A DNA stretch of 64,000 nucleotides from Panax quinquefolius (lineage: Eukaryota; Streptophyta; Magnoliopsida; Apiales; Araliaceae), in assembly GCA_020205615.1 (NCBI GenBank), contig CM035170.1:120537674-120601673 (forward strand), given 5' to 3'. Both the position numbers and the translations under genes were made by a program. Each line of letters opens with the position of its first letter. Positions within the stretch are counted from its first letter, which is position 1. Below the pieces are notes generated by a model. That model made no database searches. It was not told the origin of the DNA and worked only from the letters and a program-made list of their open reading frames with translations. Below are positions 49,230 to 60,960 of this stretch, in pieces.

Positions 49230-51310
49230 TGGCGCCCCCCAAAACAGTATCTGACAACACCCATTCTCGAAATCACAAAATACATGGTACGAAACAACTA
49301 CAACTTTATTAATACAACATAAAAGCTGTGAGTTTAAATACAAATATTGTCATCTAGACAATATCCACACTCAAATAAGTCCTCGATGCAATTATTGATA
49401 CATTATTTTATAAAATGGTGAGGACTACTAAAACGACTTCTAGAACCATCGTTCCACAATTTCGACTACTTTCGTTACATTCTCGCCTCCTAAGAAGAAA
49501 AAATGGAACAACAAGGAAAAGGGTGAGCTCAACTAGCCCAATAAAGAACAATATGACTAAGATAATATAAAACAAATTATCGTTAGTCTTCAGCGAGGAA
49601 AATCTAATTGAATACAATAGACAACAAGTTTTAAATCAATATTCGCAATGAAATAATAATTCATTAGAAGAGTTAAGTAAAGAATGCAAACTACTATCTT
49701 ACATATATGAATTTAAAAGTTCATCGTCTATCTTTTATCCCCGTAACATCAATCAATATATATCTGGAATCAAATATTCATCTTTGCACTCTGAACAAAA
49801 ATATTCATCAGGTTGGTCATGTTCATCTAAACACTGCTTCATCTTTGCACTACTGGGCCAAAGATATTCATCGAAATCATTCATCTTTGCACTACAAGCC
49901 AAATATATTCAATTATATCATCATTTAGGGTGATGATGATGAAAAATATTTTAAAAGAAAAGCGAATCTAGTGAAACAAAAGAATAAATATTAAGTGAAT
50001 AATTAGTCGTATTAAATGAATAGTGCAGTATACGTGAATAGTAACTCTCAGACACCAAAAATATAAATTTCACAAAAAAAACATCATAAATGCTTAATGA
50101 ATAGTACTCGTGAATAAGTAACTTTCGTGAATAGTAACTCATGAATAAGTAACTCGTGAATAGTAACTCATGAATAAGTAACTTCATGAATAGTAACCCC
50201 ATATGAAAAAGTTTCAAATTTGATAAAAGTTCCAACCAATATTTCAAAGATAATGATATTGAAGAAATAATATCATTTGAGAAGAAAATAACATCCACTT
50301 ACCTAAAAGGATAAGATTGACTAGTATCTTTGGATATAGTCTTTGAAAGGACTTTGCAAGTATAGCAATACTCAAAGTACTAAAATACTTACAAGAATCG
50401 CTTCAATATATCGAGAGAAAGAGAGAAATCTTTGGTTTACGGTGTGATTTTCAATTCTAACTTAAGCACCTATTTATAGGAAAATGCTTAGAACACTAAA
50501 GCGAAAAAATTTAATAAATTAATAATATTTATTAACCAAATTCCTCGCCGTCTCTAGAAAATTGAAATCGATACTAACAATATGCAAGTGGAGCCAACCA
50601 AATAAAAAACATTTTCTTTTAAAAAAATTTAAAACTTCCAAAAATCAATTATTCAGAACGTTGAACTTGATAATTCATAATAAATAGCCTTTTTATCAGA
50701 AAATTCGAATCTCGTGATTTTTCATAGGAAATTCAATTCTCTACAACTTTGCGGAAGGAAGTTTTACAAATTCCAAGCGAAATTGACCGAAATCCATAAA
50801 CAGTGCGATTTTATAAATTTATAATCAAATTTCGATCAAGAAATGGGTCCACCAACATGTTTAACATGTTTTAAAACAACTTTTGCAACAAAAATACTCT
50901 TCCTCCTCATATACTCATATATCCCATTTCATTGTAAAGATATCATCATTATTATATAATATAATAAAATATTATTTTATCGAGAAAAGATAAAATATCA
51001 ATTTTAACAATTGTCACTTTAAAAATTTTCTCCATCTATAACCACATAAAATCTATATTTTCCTCATCATATAAATCAATAATTAATTATTCACAAATAA
51101 TATTACAGAATCACAAGATCTTGTGACTAAGTAGTTCCTGGAAAGAGGGCTTTCCAATAAGAATTTCTCACTTCTTGGCAAGTGATTAGGTGACCAAACC
51201 TCTCCTTAGAAGCGAACTTTCTAGACATTGCTAATAATGTTTTCTCATAATATTATTCGGATAATATGAATTATTGCTTCGATAATGGAAAATCTTGTAT
51301 AGTGACAATT
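49230..51310 (-). repeat. Element A 5' LTR, truncated by D
   Basis: It starts TGGCGCCCCCCAAAAC and follows the 3' LTR (24653-27237) in order, including the GTGAATAGTAACTC array near 49995-50215. It stops at GTGACAATT (about 26750 in the 3' LTR), where plus-oriented LTR D begins. The missing 0.5 kb should lie beyond the window. Confidence 0.85.
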
Positions 51311-53107
51311 TGTAAGATCCCAAATTTTTATAAATAAAGATGAATTTTTCTATAAATATTATTTTTGAATATTATGGAATAAATTTGATATAATGTTATA
51401 GTTGTGGGTAATATTTATAAATTTTGCAAAGTATGAAAGTTGTTATAAAATATTACGTTTGGTCGGGAATATTCTTTTGTTAGGGAATATTCGTACAATG
51501 GCTCAATCATTGGTGGACCCCCATAATGAAATTATTATCTTGATTGAGAAAACGACAAAAATATTTTATAAAAATAACGGCGGAGGTGTTACTGTTAAAA
51601 GCTGTTGAACTAACGGTGGTAAAAAACGATGTCTGGCGTGGTTGCGTAGTAAGCGACGGTATTGATTATTGATCTTTACGTGAGAAGCCACTCATTATGC
51701 TCAATTATTGCTACAATAATTCTTTGCATCATATCTCTTATATTATTGATTCAATTATTGTCACGATGATCATCCGTATAATATGTTATAGTATTAAATC
51801 AATAATTGAGACGACAAGTTATAAATGATTAATAATTGTTGAAAGATTAAATATGTGTTGATGAAAAAAAATGATTTGTGGTAAGTTTGATTATTTTATG
51901 GGGGCTCGTATGTCATCATCTAAGAGTCTCTTCAATCGATAGTATTTACCTTCGTCAATAGTATTTACCTTCGTTAATAGTAATTACCTTTACCGGGACG
52001 TCGAACCACTTGTCGTTTCACATTACAGAGCGTCAAACCGATTAAATCAAAACTTGCCTTTTCACTTTTTCACAGCGGTCTTAAGCTAGAAATCTTCTAT
52101 AAATAGAGGCTGGGGCTTCATTATTTTTCACGAATTCATTCGAGCTATAGAGAGAGAAAGTATAGAGAATAAGAGAAAGAAGAAGAGTATTTTATTACTA
52201 CATCGCTGCGAAGATTCAATCTCTTACCAAATGTAAGTGGGTTATTCTTTCCTATTCATGAAGAGAAGCTGTTGTTATTCCATTGTTTATTATTACATTG
52301 GAATAACTCAGATGATGCCATTTACCCTATACTTGGTGACATTCTTCTATTATTCTCATTGGAACATCACATGCATGTGTTTTACATCCGGACACTGGTT
52401 CCGTCTTTATTATTATTTTGTTGGAACATCACATCACATGTTTTACACCTTACTGGTTCCGCTCTTTATTATTATTACATTGGAACATCCACGTCATGCG
52501 TGTGTTTTACACCGACTGGTTCCGCTCTTTATTATTCTGTTGGAATATCCTATCTGTGTGTTTTTTACGGATCTGGTTCCATCTTTATTATTACATTGGA
52601 ACATCCTGTGCCGGTGTGAATTTCACGACTTTGTTCCGTTATTTATTATTACTGTTGGAATAACTTTATGCTCGTGTGGTCTATCGCATGCATGGTGATT
52701 TCTTTTGTTATTCCATCCTTTATTATACCCACTTGGTTAAAACTTTGACTTCTATACTCCATGAAATTAGTAGAATATCCTTGATATTTGCGTTTATCGA
52801 TATCTTTTCATGGAAATATTCTTCCCGATCATTCTTGAATTTTACTAATTTGACGTTAATAATTCCTTGATAAAATAATTCTTGAACTTGTTTTATTGAA
52901 TTCTTATATCATTGTCATCATCCTCATGTTTATATTTTTTTAAAGTCATCGTGGCTTCAGTAGTGCATAGATGGACTTGGTATGATTATGACCGAGAGAC
53001 TATTCTTGGTGTAATCATGGCCAGTAATGTTACAAATGATGTGGTAAAAATCCTCGATTAGTAGTAGTGCATTGATGGGCGATTGTTGGCATGATCATGA
53101 CCATTAA
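51311..53107 (+). mobile_element. LTR D (B-related, diverged), partial
   Basis: It starts TGTAAGATCC and parallels B LTRs (TAAATAAAGAT, ATTTATAAATTTTGCAAAGTATG, ATTGGTGGACCC). It differs strongly from the other B copies and contains extra R/U5 repeat units at 52260-52680 (TTATTATTACATTGGAACATC plus GTGTTTTACACC words). It is cut at 53107 by another B LTR. It is probably an older or sister subfamily. Confidence 0.7.
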
Positions 53108-54134
53108 TGTGAGACCCAGATTTTATTAATAAAGATTTAAATTTGGTGAAATAATTTTTTAATATTATGGTGTGAATTTGAGATAATATTATAGTTGTGG
53201 GTAGTATTTATAAATTTTGCAAAAGTATGCAAGTGGTTATATTATATTCGATTGGTGGGGAATATTCGGTTTAGCGAGGAATATTAAATACAACTACTCA
53301 ATCATTGGTGGACCCATAGCGAAATTATTGTTTGATTGAGAAAACGACAAAAATATTTTATTGAAATAACTTGGCGGAAGTTTTACTGGTAGTTCTTGTT
53401 GAACTACTCGGTAGTAAAAAATACGATGTCACGTATGGTTGCATAAGTAGCACACGGTATTGATTATTGATGCTTATGTGAGAAGTCACTCGGTTTGATT
53501 CCATTATTGTCGATTAATAATATGAATTATTATAATGCGATAATGACGTTTTATTTTATTCAGTATTATTAACGTAATAAAACGAAACATCTTTTATATA
53601 AAATAGAATACTTTATTAAAGTTATTCTATAAATAGAATATATTATATTTTATTATGCATAGTGTTTGCATAGTGTTTTGCGTAGTGTTTTGCATAGTAT
53701 TGCATAGTGTTTGCATAGTAAAATGTTTTTATATAAATAGAATATATTATATTTTATTTAAAAGATTTTTCTTTAAATATGGACCGTCGATTAAAGTAAA
53801 TCAATCCGGATAGTTCATGGATTAATTACTTATGCATTCCATTTTCCTATAAATAAAGCTCATTCCTTCATTATTTTCTTTGAATTCATTGAAACTCTAG
53901 AGAAATTATAGAGAAGTTATAGAGAAAATTATAGAAAGAAGAAGAGTATTACCTTTCTTCACTATTTCTATATTCAGTTATTTTACGGTAAGGGTTGTTA
54001 TTCTTTCTTCTTGAAGAGAACTACATTATTCCATTCACTATTATTACATTGGAATAACTTTGTAAAAAGTGGCATACCATACTATACATAACACTGTGTA
54101 TGCATGGCGTACCTATACTTGGTGAAATCCTTAT
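53108..54134 (+). mobile_element. B-family LTR, 5' 1.0 kb, cut by B-II
   Basis: TGTGAGACCCAGATTTTATT starts a B LTR that reads normally through its TATA/leader region and the GCATAGTGTTT array (53655-53720). It then stops at ATCCTTAT where B-II begins. The remainder would be beyond B-II, outside the window. Confidence 0.8.
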
Positions 54135-56530
54135 TGTGAGACCCCATTTTATCAATAAAGATTTAAATTTTGTCGAAATAATTTTTTATATTATGGTGTG
54201 AATTTGAGATAATATTATAGTTGTGGGTAATATTTATAAATTTTGCAAAGTATGCAAGTGGTTATATTATATTCGATTGAATTAGGGAATATTCGATTTA
54301 GCGGGGAATATTAAATGCACTGGCTCAATCATTGGTGGACCCTACAATGAAATTATTATCGGATTGAGAAAAACGACAAAAATATTTTATTGAAATAACG
54401 GCGGAAGTTTTCTGGTAGTTCTTGTTGAACTACTTTCGGTAGTAAAAATGCGATGTCGTGTGGTTGCGTAGTAGCACACGGTATTGATTATTGATGCTTA
54501 TGTGAGAAGTCACCTCGGTTTGATTCCATTATTGTCGATTAATAATATGAATTATTATAACGATAATGACGCTTTTGTTTTATTAAGTATTATTAACGTA
54601 ATAAAAGCGAAACATCTTTATATAAAATAGAATACTTTATTAAAGTTATTACATAAATAGAATATATTATATTTTATTATGCATAGTGTTGCATAGTGTT
54701 TTGCATAGTGTTTTTGCATAGTATTGCATAGTGTTTTGCATAGTAAAATGTTTTTATATAAATAGAATATATTATATTTTATTTAAAAGATTTTTCTTTA
54801 AATATGGACCGTCATTAAAGTAAATCAATCTGGATAGTTAAATGGATTAATTCTTATGCATTCCATTTTCTATAAATAGAAGCTCATTCCTTCATTATTT
54901 TCTTACAATTCATTGAAACTACAGAGAGAAATTATAGAGAGAAGCTATAGAGAAAATTATAGAAAGAAGAAGAGTATACTCTTCTTCACTTCTTCATATT
55001 CAGGTTCTTTTACGGTGAGTGGTGTTATTCTTTTCTTCTTGAAGAGAACTTACATTATTCCATTCATTATTATTACATTTGGAATAACTTTTGTAAAAGT
55101 GGTATACCTATACATAACTTTCAGATATATCTGGCATACCTATACTTGGTGAAATCCTTATGTTATTCCATTCGTATTTATTACATTGGAATAACTTTGT
55201 ATACATGATTTACCCCTATACTTGGTGACATTCTTCTATTATTACATTGGAACATCACATGCGTGTGTTTTACAGGACCTGGTTAAAATCTTTATTATTA
55301 CATTGGAACATCACATGCATGTGTTTTACAGGACACAGTTCCGTTCTTTATCGTTTCTGTTGGAATATCTATCATGTGTTTTACAGGATGCAGTTCCATC
55401 TTTATTATTACATTGGAACATCACATGGGTGTGAATTTCACGACACGGTTCCGTTATTATTATTCATTGGAATAACTTACATCTGAAATCTGCGTGCGTG
55501 GTGATTTCTTTTGTTATTCCATTCTTTATTATACTCGGTTAGTTAAAACTTTGACTTATACTCCATGAAATTAGTGGAATATCCTTGATATTTGCGTTTC
55601 ATCCAATGTCTTTTCATGGAAATATTCTTGATCATTCTTGAATTTTACTCTACAAGCGATATCATGTTGACAATTTGGGCGTTAATAATTCATGGATTAA
55701 ATAATTCTTGAACTTGTTTTATTGAATTATTATGTCATTGTCATCATCCTCATGTTATATTATGTTATCTTTGGCTTACGTGCATAGATGAACTTAGTAT
55801 GATTATGACGAGGATCATTCGGTATAATCATGACTTGATATAAATGATGTGACAAAAAGTCCTCGATGGCTTTTGTAATGCGATGATGGATAGTTTTTGG
55901 TATGATTATGACGAGGGGTGATTCGGTATAGTCGCGACCATTGATAATTTGATGAAAATCCTTGGCCAGTAGTACGAGGATGATTAGATGTGGTGGTTTA
56001 TTTATTAAAATTTGAGTCTCGTGATAAAAATTGATGAAAACCTTTTAAAACCTAAAAGATAGTAGACTTTATTCTCTACTTGACTCTTTTAATGGATTGC
56101 TTATTCAAACTGCAGATTAAGCTGGTTGTCTATTGTATTTTATCGGTTTAACATCTTTGTTGAAGGCTAATGATAATTTATTACGCATTATCTTAGTCGT
56201 AATATTTCTTCTTGGGCTAGTTGAGCTCACCCTTTCTTTCACTTTATTCTCTTGAGGAAATGAGAACATAGGCTGAGACGAGTCGAGGAGCAAGTAATGG
56301 TCCGGAGGATAGCATTAGTAGTCCTCACTATTTTGTGAAATAGTGTGATAATAGTTGTAATGAGGACTCCTTTTGAGTTTGTATAATATCTAGTAGACAA
56401 TATTTGTATTCAAACTCACGGTTTATGTCGTATTATACCTACGATTATATTAGTAAGTTGTATTTGAATTTATGTACCATGTAAGTGGCGACCCAAGATG
56501 GGTGGCGTATACCTAATTTTGGGGCGTCAC
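54135..56530 (+). repeat. Element B-II 5' LTR (2396 bp)
   Basis: TGTGAGACCCC...GGGGCGTCAC, within 5 bp of the length of the B-I 3' LTR. TATA box TATAAATAG at 54871-54879, GCATAGTGTTTT array at 54680-54745, and R/U5 repeats of about 60 bp at 55230-55450 (ATTACATTGGAACATC). Confidence 0.88.
54871..54879 (+). promoter_or_regulatory. LTR TATA box
   Basis: TATAAATAG precedes the AGAGAGAAATTATAGAGAG leader by 45-70 bp. The same box occurs at 61698-61706 (3' LTR of B-II) and on the minus strand at 30214-30222 (B-I) and 25891-25899 (A). It is the likely core promoter of the retrotransposon transcript. Confidence 0.65.
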
Positions 56531-56534
56531 GATT

Positions 56535-56545
56535 TAGTATCGAGC
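56535..56545 (+). promoter_or_regulatory. B-II primer binding site
   Basis: TAGTATCGAGC follows the 5' LTR. It matches the B-I and A sites apart from a G-to-A change at position 2, and again lacks one A of TGGTATCAGAGC. Confidence 0.65.
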
Positions 56546-56715
56546 TTAGGGATATGATCCTGGCTAAGATGTGAGAATAGTACTTAGGAGGGAGAGGCAG
56601 AAATTCCTTGTTAGTATGACCTACCTAAATTTATTTGGTATTTAATTGGTCGATCGAGTATAGGGATAATATGTGATATGTTAATTAACCCTTATTTTAT
56701 GGCGATGTTTGAAAA

Positions 56716-58250
56716 TGGCATCCGAGAATGTTGAGAATAGCAATGGAGCACACGGAGGCTGTGATTCTCCACGGATCGATAATCGGGACAATGTACAACG
56801 GGATGGCGATAATCCTCCTGTAAATAACAACAACGATCAATTGACTAACGACAGATGCGTTTAAAGGTTTTAAATTCATGCAACATCGGTAAAAGCTCTC
56901 CATCCAAAAGCGTGGGTGGAAACACGGAAAACTCTCGGTGGTCACCGCTAAACAATTCAAGGTGGGACCACCGGAGTTTAAGGAAAAGCAAAAACCACTT
57001 ACGGCGGAAGCATGGATAAAGCGATTACCAAGATATTTGATGTCTTGGGATGCTCGAGGAAAAAGTTCCTTTGCCGCCTTTATGTTGCGTGGAGGCGGAT
57101 TCTTGGTGGGAATCGGTAAAAGCGTACTCGACCTCTCTTGTCTTGAAGATATCTTGGGAGAAGTTCGAGAGAGCATTCAGCGACAAATACTTTCACGAAA
57201 GTATTCGCCACATGAAGGAGGTGGAGTTTATCAAGTTGGAACAAAACAATATGGCCAGTGTAATGTCATGTCTGAGGCAAAATTTGCGGAGTTATCACGA
57301 TTCGTCCCTTGGTGGATAATGAAGAGAGAATGGCGAATGTTTTTAAGAGGTTTGAAGCGAGATCGTCAACATCTTATTTCTCATAAAGCGTGTTTTTATT
57401 CAGATGTTGTAAATAGGGCTCAATTAGTGGAAGCGCGATAACGAGTCAACCTAACTAAAGAAGCGGTAAGGTAAAAATTATAATACTAGCGAGTAGTCAT
57501 CGAAGCGGTGACAACAAGCGTGGAGGAATCAACGGGCGATATGGTAACCACTTTGGTGGTAATTAGGGGCCAATATAATAAGAATGGACATTTCAAGAAA
57601 AGGAGACTCAACAATGATGGAAAGGCGTCGGCACCGGCACTTTGTTGTTAAGGAAGGAGAAGGACCACTATTGTATGCTTCAAATGCGGAGGAGAGGACA
57701 CATTAGTCCGACTGCGCCATCTGCCATCAAAGCATGTTATAATTGTGGAAGAAAGGTCACTAGCTCGATTTTATCGTTTTCAGAAGACAAATTCAACTAG
57801 GATGGAGGCACCAAAGTGTCCCGGACAAACCAAAGCCGTGTAGTTTAAGAGAGAGCGTTTTTTTTTCTCGTGACGAGGAACACAGAATAAAATTATCACG
57901 GGTTAGTTAATTATAAATTCTTGCGAAGTCTATACCTTATTAGATCTGGGTTCTACCCATTCTTTTATCTCTCTTGCTTGTTGCGTTCAACGTTTAAATT
58001 TGACTCGGGAGAAATTAGAATTTGATTTATCTATTGAAACTTCGTTGGGAGAAACCTTCGTTACCTCCACTGTTTATTAATCTTGTTGTTTCAAATAAAC
58101 ACTTTCACGTTACCTGTCGATCTTATCTCTTTGAAAATACTTGCCTTTGAGGTAATTTTGAAAACGATTGATTAACTACTCATCATGCTTTTCGTAAAGG
58201 TTGTTAGCTTTTATATTCATAACCAACTTTGTTATCTGAATTCAAAGTAA
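56716..58250 (+). pseudogene. B-II gag and protease remnant (broken)
   Basis: Gag probably starts near the ATG at 56716 (MASENVEN). The best open part, 56938-57441, contains QFKVGPPEFKEK, AWIKRLPRYLMSWDARGKSS, FAAFMLRGGGF, RQILSRKYSPHEGG, KFAELSRF, MFLRGLKRDRQHLISHK. Two knuckle-like Cys clusters follow near 57670-57780, the second reading CYNCGR with its end scrambled. Protease remnants appear at 57980-58200 (QRLNLTREKLEFDLSIETSL, LISLKILAFEVI). All three stretches align with B-I and with A gag. No RT motif follows. Confidence 0.8.
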
Positions 58251-58329
58251 CCAAACCCTAAAGTTAATCAACATTATATCAAGCCATAAGTAAAGAGCCC
58301 CGATCCTTTCATTGTTAACTTCCTTGTGT

Positions 58330-59780
58330 GGAATGCACCAAAGCCGGACTTTACATAAGCGACATACATCGTGAATGAAGATGGCAAGTTTATAGGTATC
58401 ATTGTTGAGGTCTTATCTAGGTTAAGGGATAGAAGTCACAGTTGGTATCAATGTGACGTCTTATCAAGTCTTGGATAAAATGCTTGATTTTGAATGATAT
58501 TTCTATCATTAATAAATTTCTTGGCGTATTCTTGAAGATTTCCTAGCCTACCCTAGAGCGTGAAATCGAATTTTGTATTGACCCCAATCTGAAACCCATT
58601 TCTTAAACCCTCAAATATTTCTTCAACTAAAAGGATGCATTTTACGAGGATTATGATGAAAGTCATAATAAAAGCATTGGACTAATGAAAATTATGGGTA
58701 TATGAAGTATTAGTAAGTGTTTTGATGAGTTATGTTGGTTATTATGTGAAAACATGAAAGTTTCTTAGAAATCACAAAGTTGAAAATCAGATTTTGGTGA
58801 AAAATGTAACATGAAATTCAATTGACCATATCTCTTATTATATTTTGAATTTTTGAATGTGGTCAAATCCTAGAGTTAGATCTATGAGTTACCTAACTAA
58901 TCCAAGTGGAATTACTGGAAAAGGTGTTGTAGATTTTTGTGTGGACTGATTTTAGCGAAGGAGGCCAAAGCTGTAAATTTCAAAAATGCTACTGCCCAGA
59001 AACTTTAAGGGGCTGTTTCAGCCACTTAAATTATGAGAAAAATTCTGGCCTTTTGGGACATGAAGGTATATGGTATAAAGTATCTCCTGTCCAAAAATGA
59101 GCTCATTCTGACTTAAAATGAGCAAGTTATGACTATTTCAATATTTAGGTTTTTCCGAATGAAAAATGCTATAACCCAGTTCTATAACTCCGATGACCAT
59201 GAAATTTAAACTAGAAGCTCATGTTAACATGTGTAAAGTCCTGCCAAGATTTGGGAATTTTGGAGTTAAACTTGAGGTAGCTAATTTCTTAAGAATTAAT
59301 TAGAAATTGATTTTTGAAAAATAGTAAATGAATTTTAAAAATTCCGAGAAAAATATATTTTCATCATGGGACTATATTATGCTAAATCCCAGAAAAGAAA
59401 TATTTTTGGGACTGATTTGGTATTTTTCATGAAAATAGTTTAATTCTGAACATATGAGTTAAATATGTTATGTGAAGTAACAAAGTTGAAAATAGGATTT
59501 TATGGCTAGAGAATCCTATATAGAGTAGTATATGCATATTTTTTTTTTTGATGAGGATTTGATAATTGGTGATGATATCTTATGAGTATGGCATTTTTTG
59601 AATGATTAAATGCATTATATGGTAAAAGCGTAAACAATTAAGATAAATTGTTTATAAATTTAAGAAGTGATTAAAATATTGTTATAATATTAATGATATT
59701 AGATTATGAGATTATTAAGTGATTGAAAACATGGGGATATTCTTGAATCCTGGATAAATTATATTATAAATGTTTAATAT
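58330..59780. other. Non-coding internal block of B-II, shared with B-I
   Basis: No gene is supported. The sequence is the inverted counterpart of 32000-33480, in the place of pol. It is less repetitive than its flanks and well matched between the two copies. Confidence 0.75.
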
Positions 59781-59829
59781 TTATCCTTTATCTTATTTGA
59801 TTGATTCTTTATATCATTATCCTCATATT

Positions 59830-60900
59830 TATATTTTTTTAAAGTCATATACGGCTGGCTTTTGTAGGCATAGATGGACTTGGTATGATTATGACCAGAG
59901 GATTGTTAAGGTATAATCATAACCATAATTGAAAACACAATTATCTTTGGTAGTAGTGCATGGATAATTTGTGGTCGTAATCTTAATGAAAATCCTTAGC
60001 TTTTGTAGTGCGAGGGGATGATTCGATGATGTGGATTAATTATTGGTGTGAGTCTCGTGATGAAATATTAATTCATGGATGTGTTCAAAGTCATCGTGGC
60101 TTACGATTGCATAGATGGACTTGGTATGATTATGACCGAGGATCATTCGGTATAATCATAACTTGTAATTGAAAACACAATTATCTTTGGTAGTAGTGCG
60201 TGGATAATTTGTGGTGCATTGATCTTAATGAATATCCTTGGCACGTAGTGCGGGGATGATTGACGATGTGGATTAATTATTGAAATTGAGTCTCAACGAT
60301 AAAATATTAATTCATGGATGTGTTCAAAGTCAATGCATGGCTTACGTGCATAGATGGACTTGGTATGATTATGACCGAGGATCATTCGGTATAATCATAA
60401 TCAGTAATTGAAAACACAATTATCTTTAAGTAGTAGTGCATGGATAATTTGTGGTCGTGATTAATGAATACACGATTATCTTTGGCGTAGTGCATGGATA
60501 ATTTATGGTCGTGATACTTAATGAATATCCTTGGCACGTAGTGCGGGGATGATTCGATGATATGGATTAATTATTGAAATTGAGTCTCAATGATGAAATA
60601 TTAATTCATTGATGTGGTAAAAAGTCATCTTTGGTAGTAGTGCATTGATAGACTTGGTATGATTATGACCACGGATTATTGGTATAATCATGGTAGTAAT
60701 TGAAAACACGAATATCCTTAGCCATGAGTGCATGGATAATTCATGGTTGTGATCTTATTAAAAATTTGAGTCTCGACATTATTGGTTTTACGATTGTATA
60801 TCTTTGGCACATAGTGCAAGATGAATTGTTAATGAATATCTTTGGCGGATTGCGAAGATGAATTTAATATTTTAACGATAAAAGGTATTCAAGGTACCTC
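59830..60900. repeat. Higher-order tandem array in B-II (about 240-bp units)
   Basis: Units begin with GGTATGATTATGACC at about 59883, 60125, 60364 and 60657 (spacing about 242, 239 and 293). Each contains a CATAGATGGACTTGG start, one or two of the 57-bp motifs found in B-I (TTATCTTTGGTAGTAGTGC, GGATAATTTGTGGT), AGTGCGGGGATGATT, and TTGAGTCTC with ATTAATTCATGGATGTG. It is the same sequence family as the B-I array but organised differently. Confidence 0.8.
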
Positions 60901-60946
60901 ATCTCTTTATCATATCGAGTCGTACCCTAATTTCGGCGCGAAATTC

Positions 60947-60960
60947 CATAAGGAGGAGAT
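60947..60960 (+). promoter_or_regulatory. B-II polypurine tract
   Basis: CATAAGGAGGAGAT directly precedes TGTGAGACC of the 3' LTR, at the position and with the sequence of the B-I tract (one G shorter). Confidence 0.8.

Larger units (their letters stand above)
24653..51310 (-). mobile_element. Element A: Ty3/gypsy retrotransposon, minus strand, split by nested insertions
   Basis: The left (3') LTR is 24653-27237 and is followed by a polypurine tract. The internal region runs 27238-28548, 43159-46070 and 48682-49229. The 5' LTR begins at 49230 and is cut at 51310. Reading the minus strand after removing insertions gives primer site, gag, zinc knuckle, protease, RT, RNase H, integrase, polypurine tract: the Ty3/gypsy gene order. 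Insertions within it are B-I (28549-43158), a solo LTR (46071-48681) and the D/B-II stack (from 51311). The rest of its 5' LTR, and the second copy of its target duplication, lie beyond the window. All frames are broken, so it is not autonomous now. The RT motifs (FIDDILIYSKS, SFGLTNAPAAF) fit the Tekay/Del-like chromoviruses, a lineage call based on resemblance only. Confidence 0.85.
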
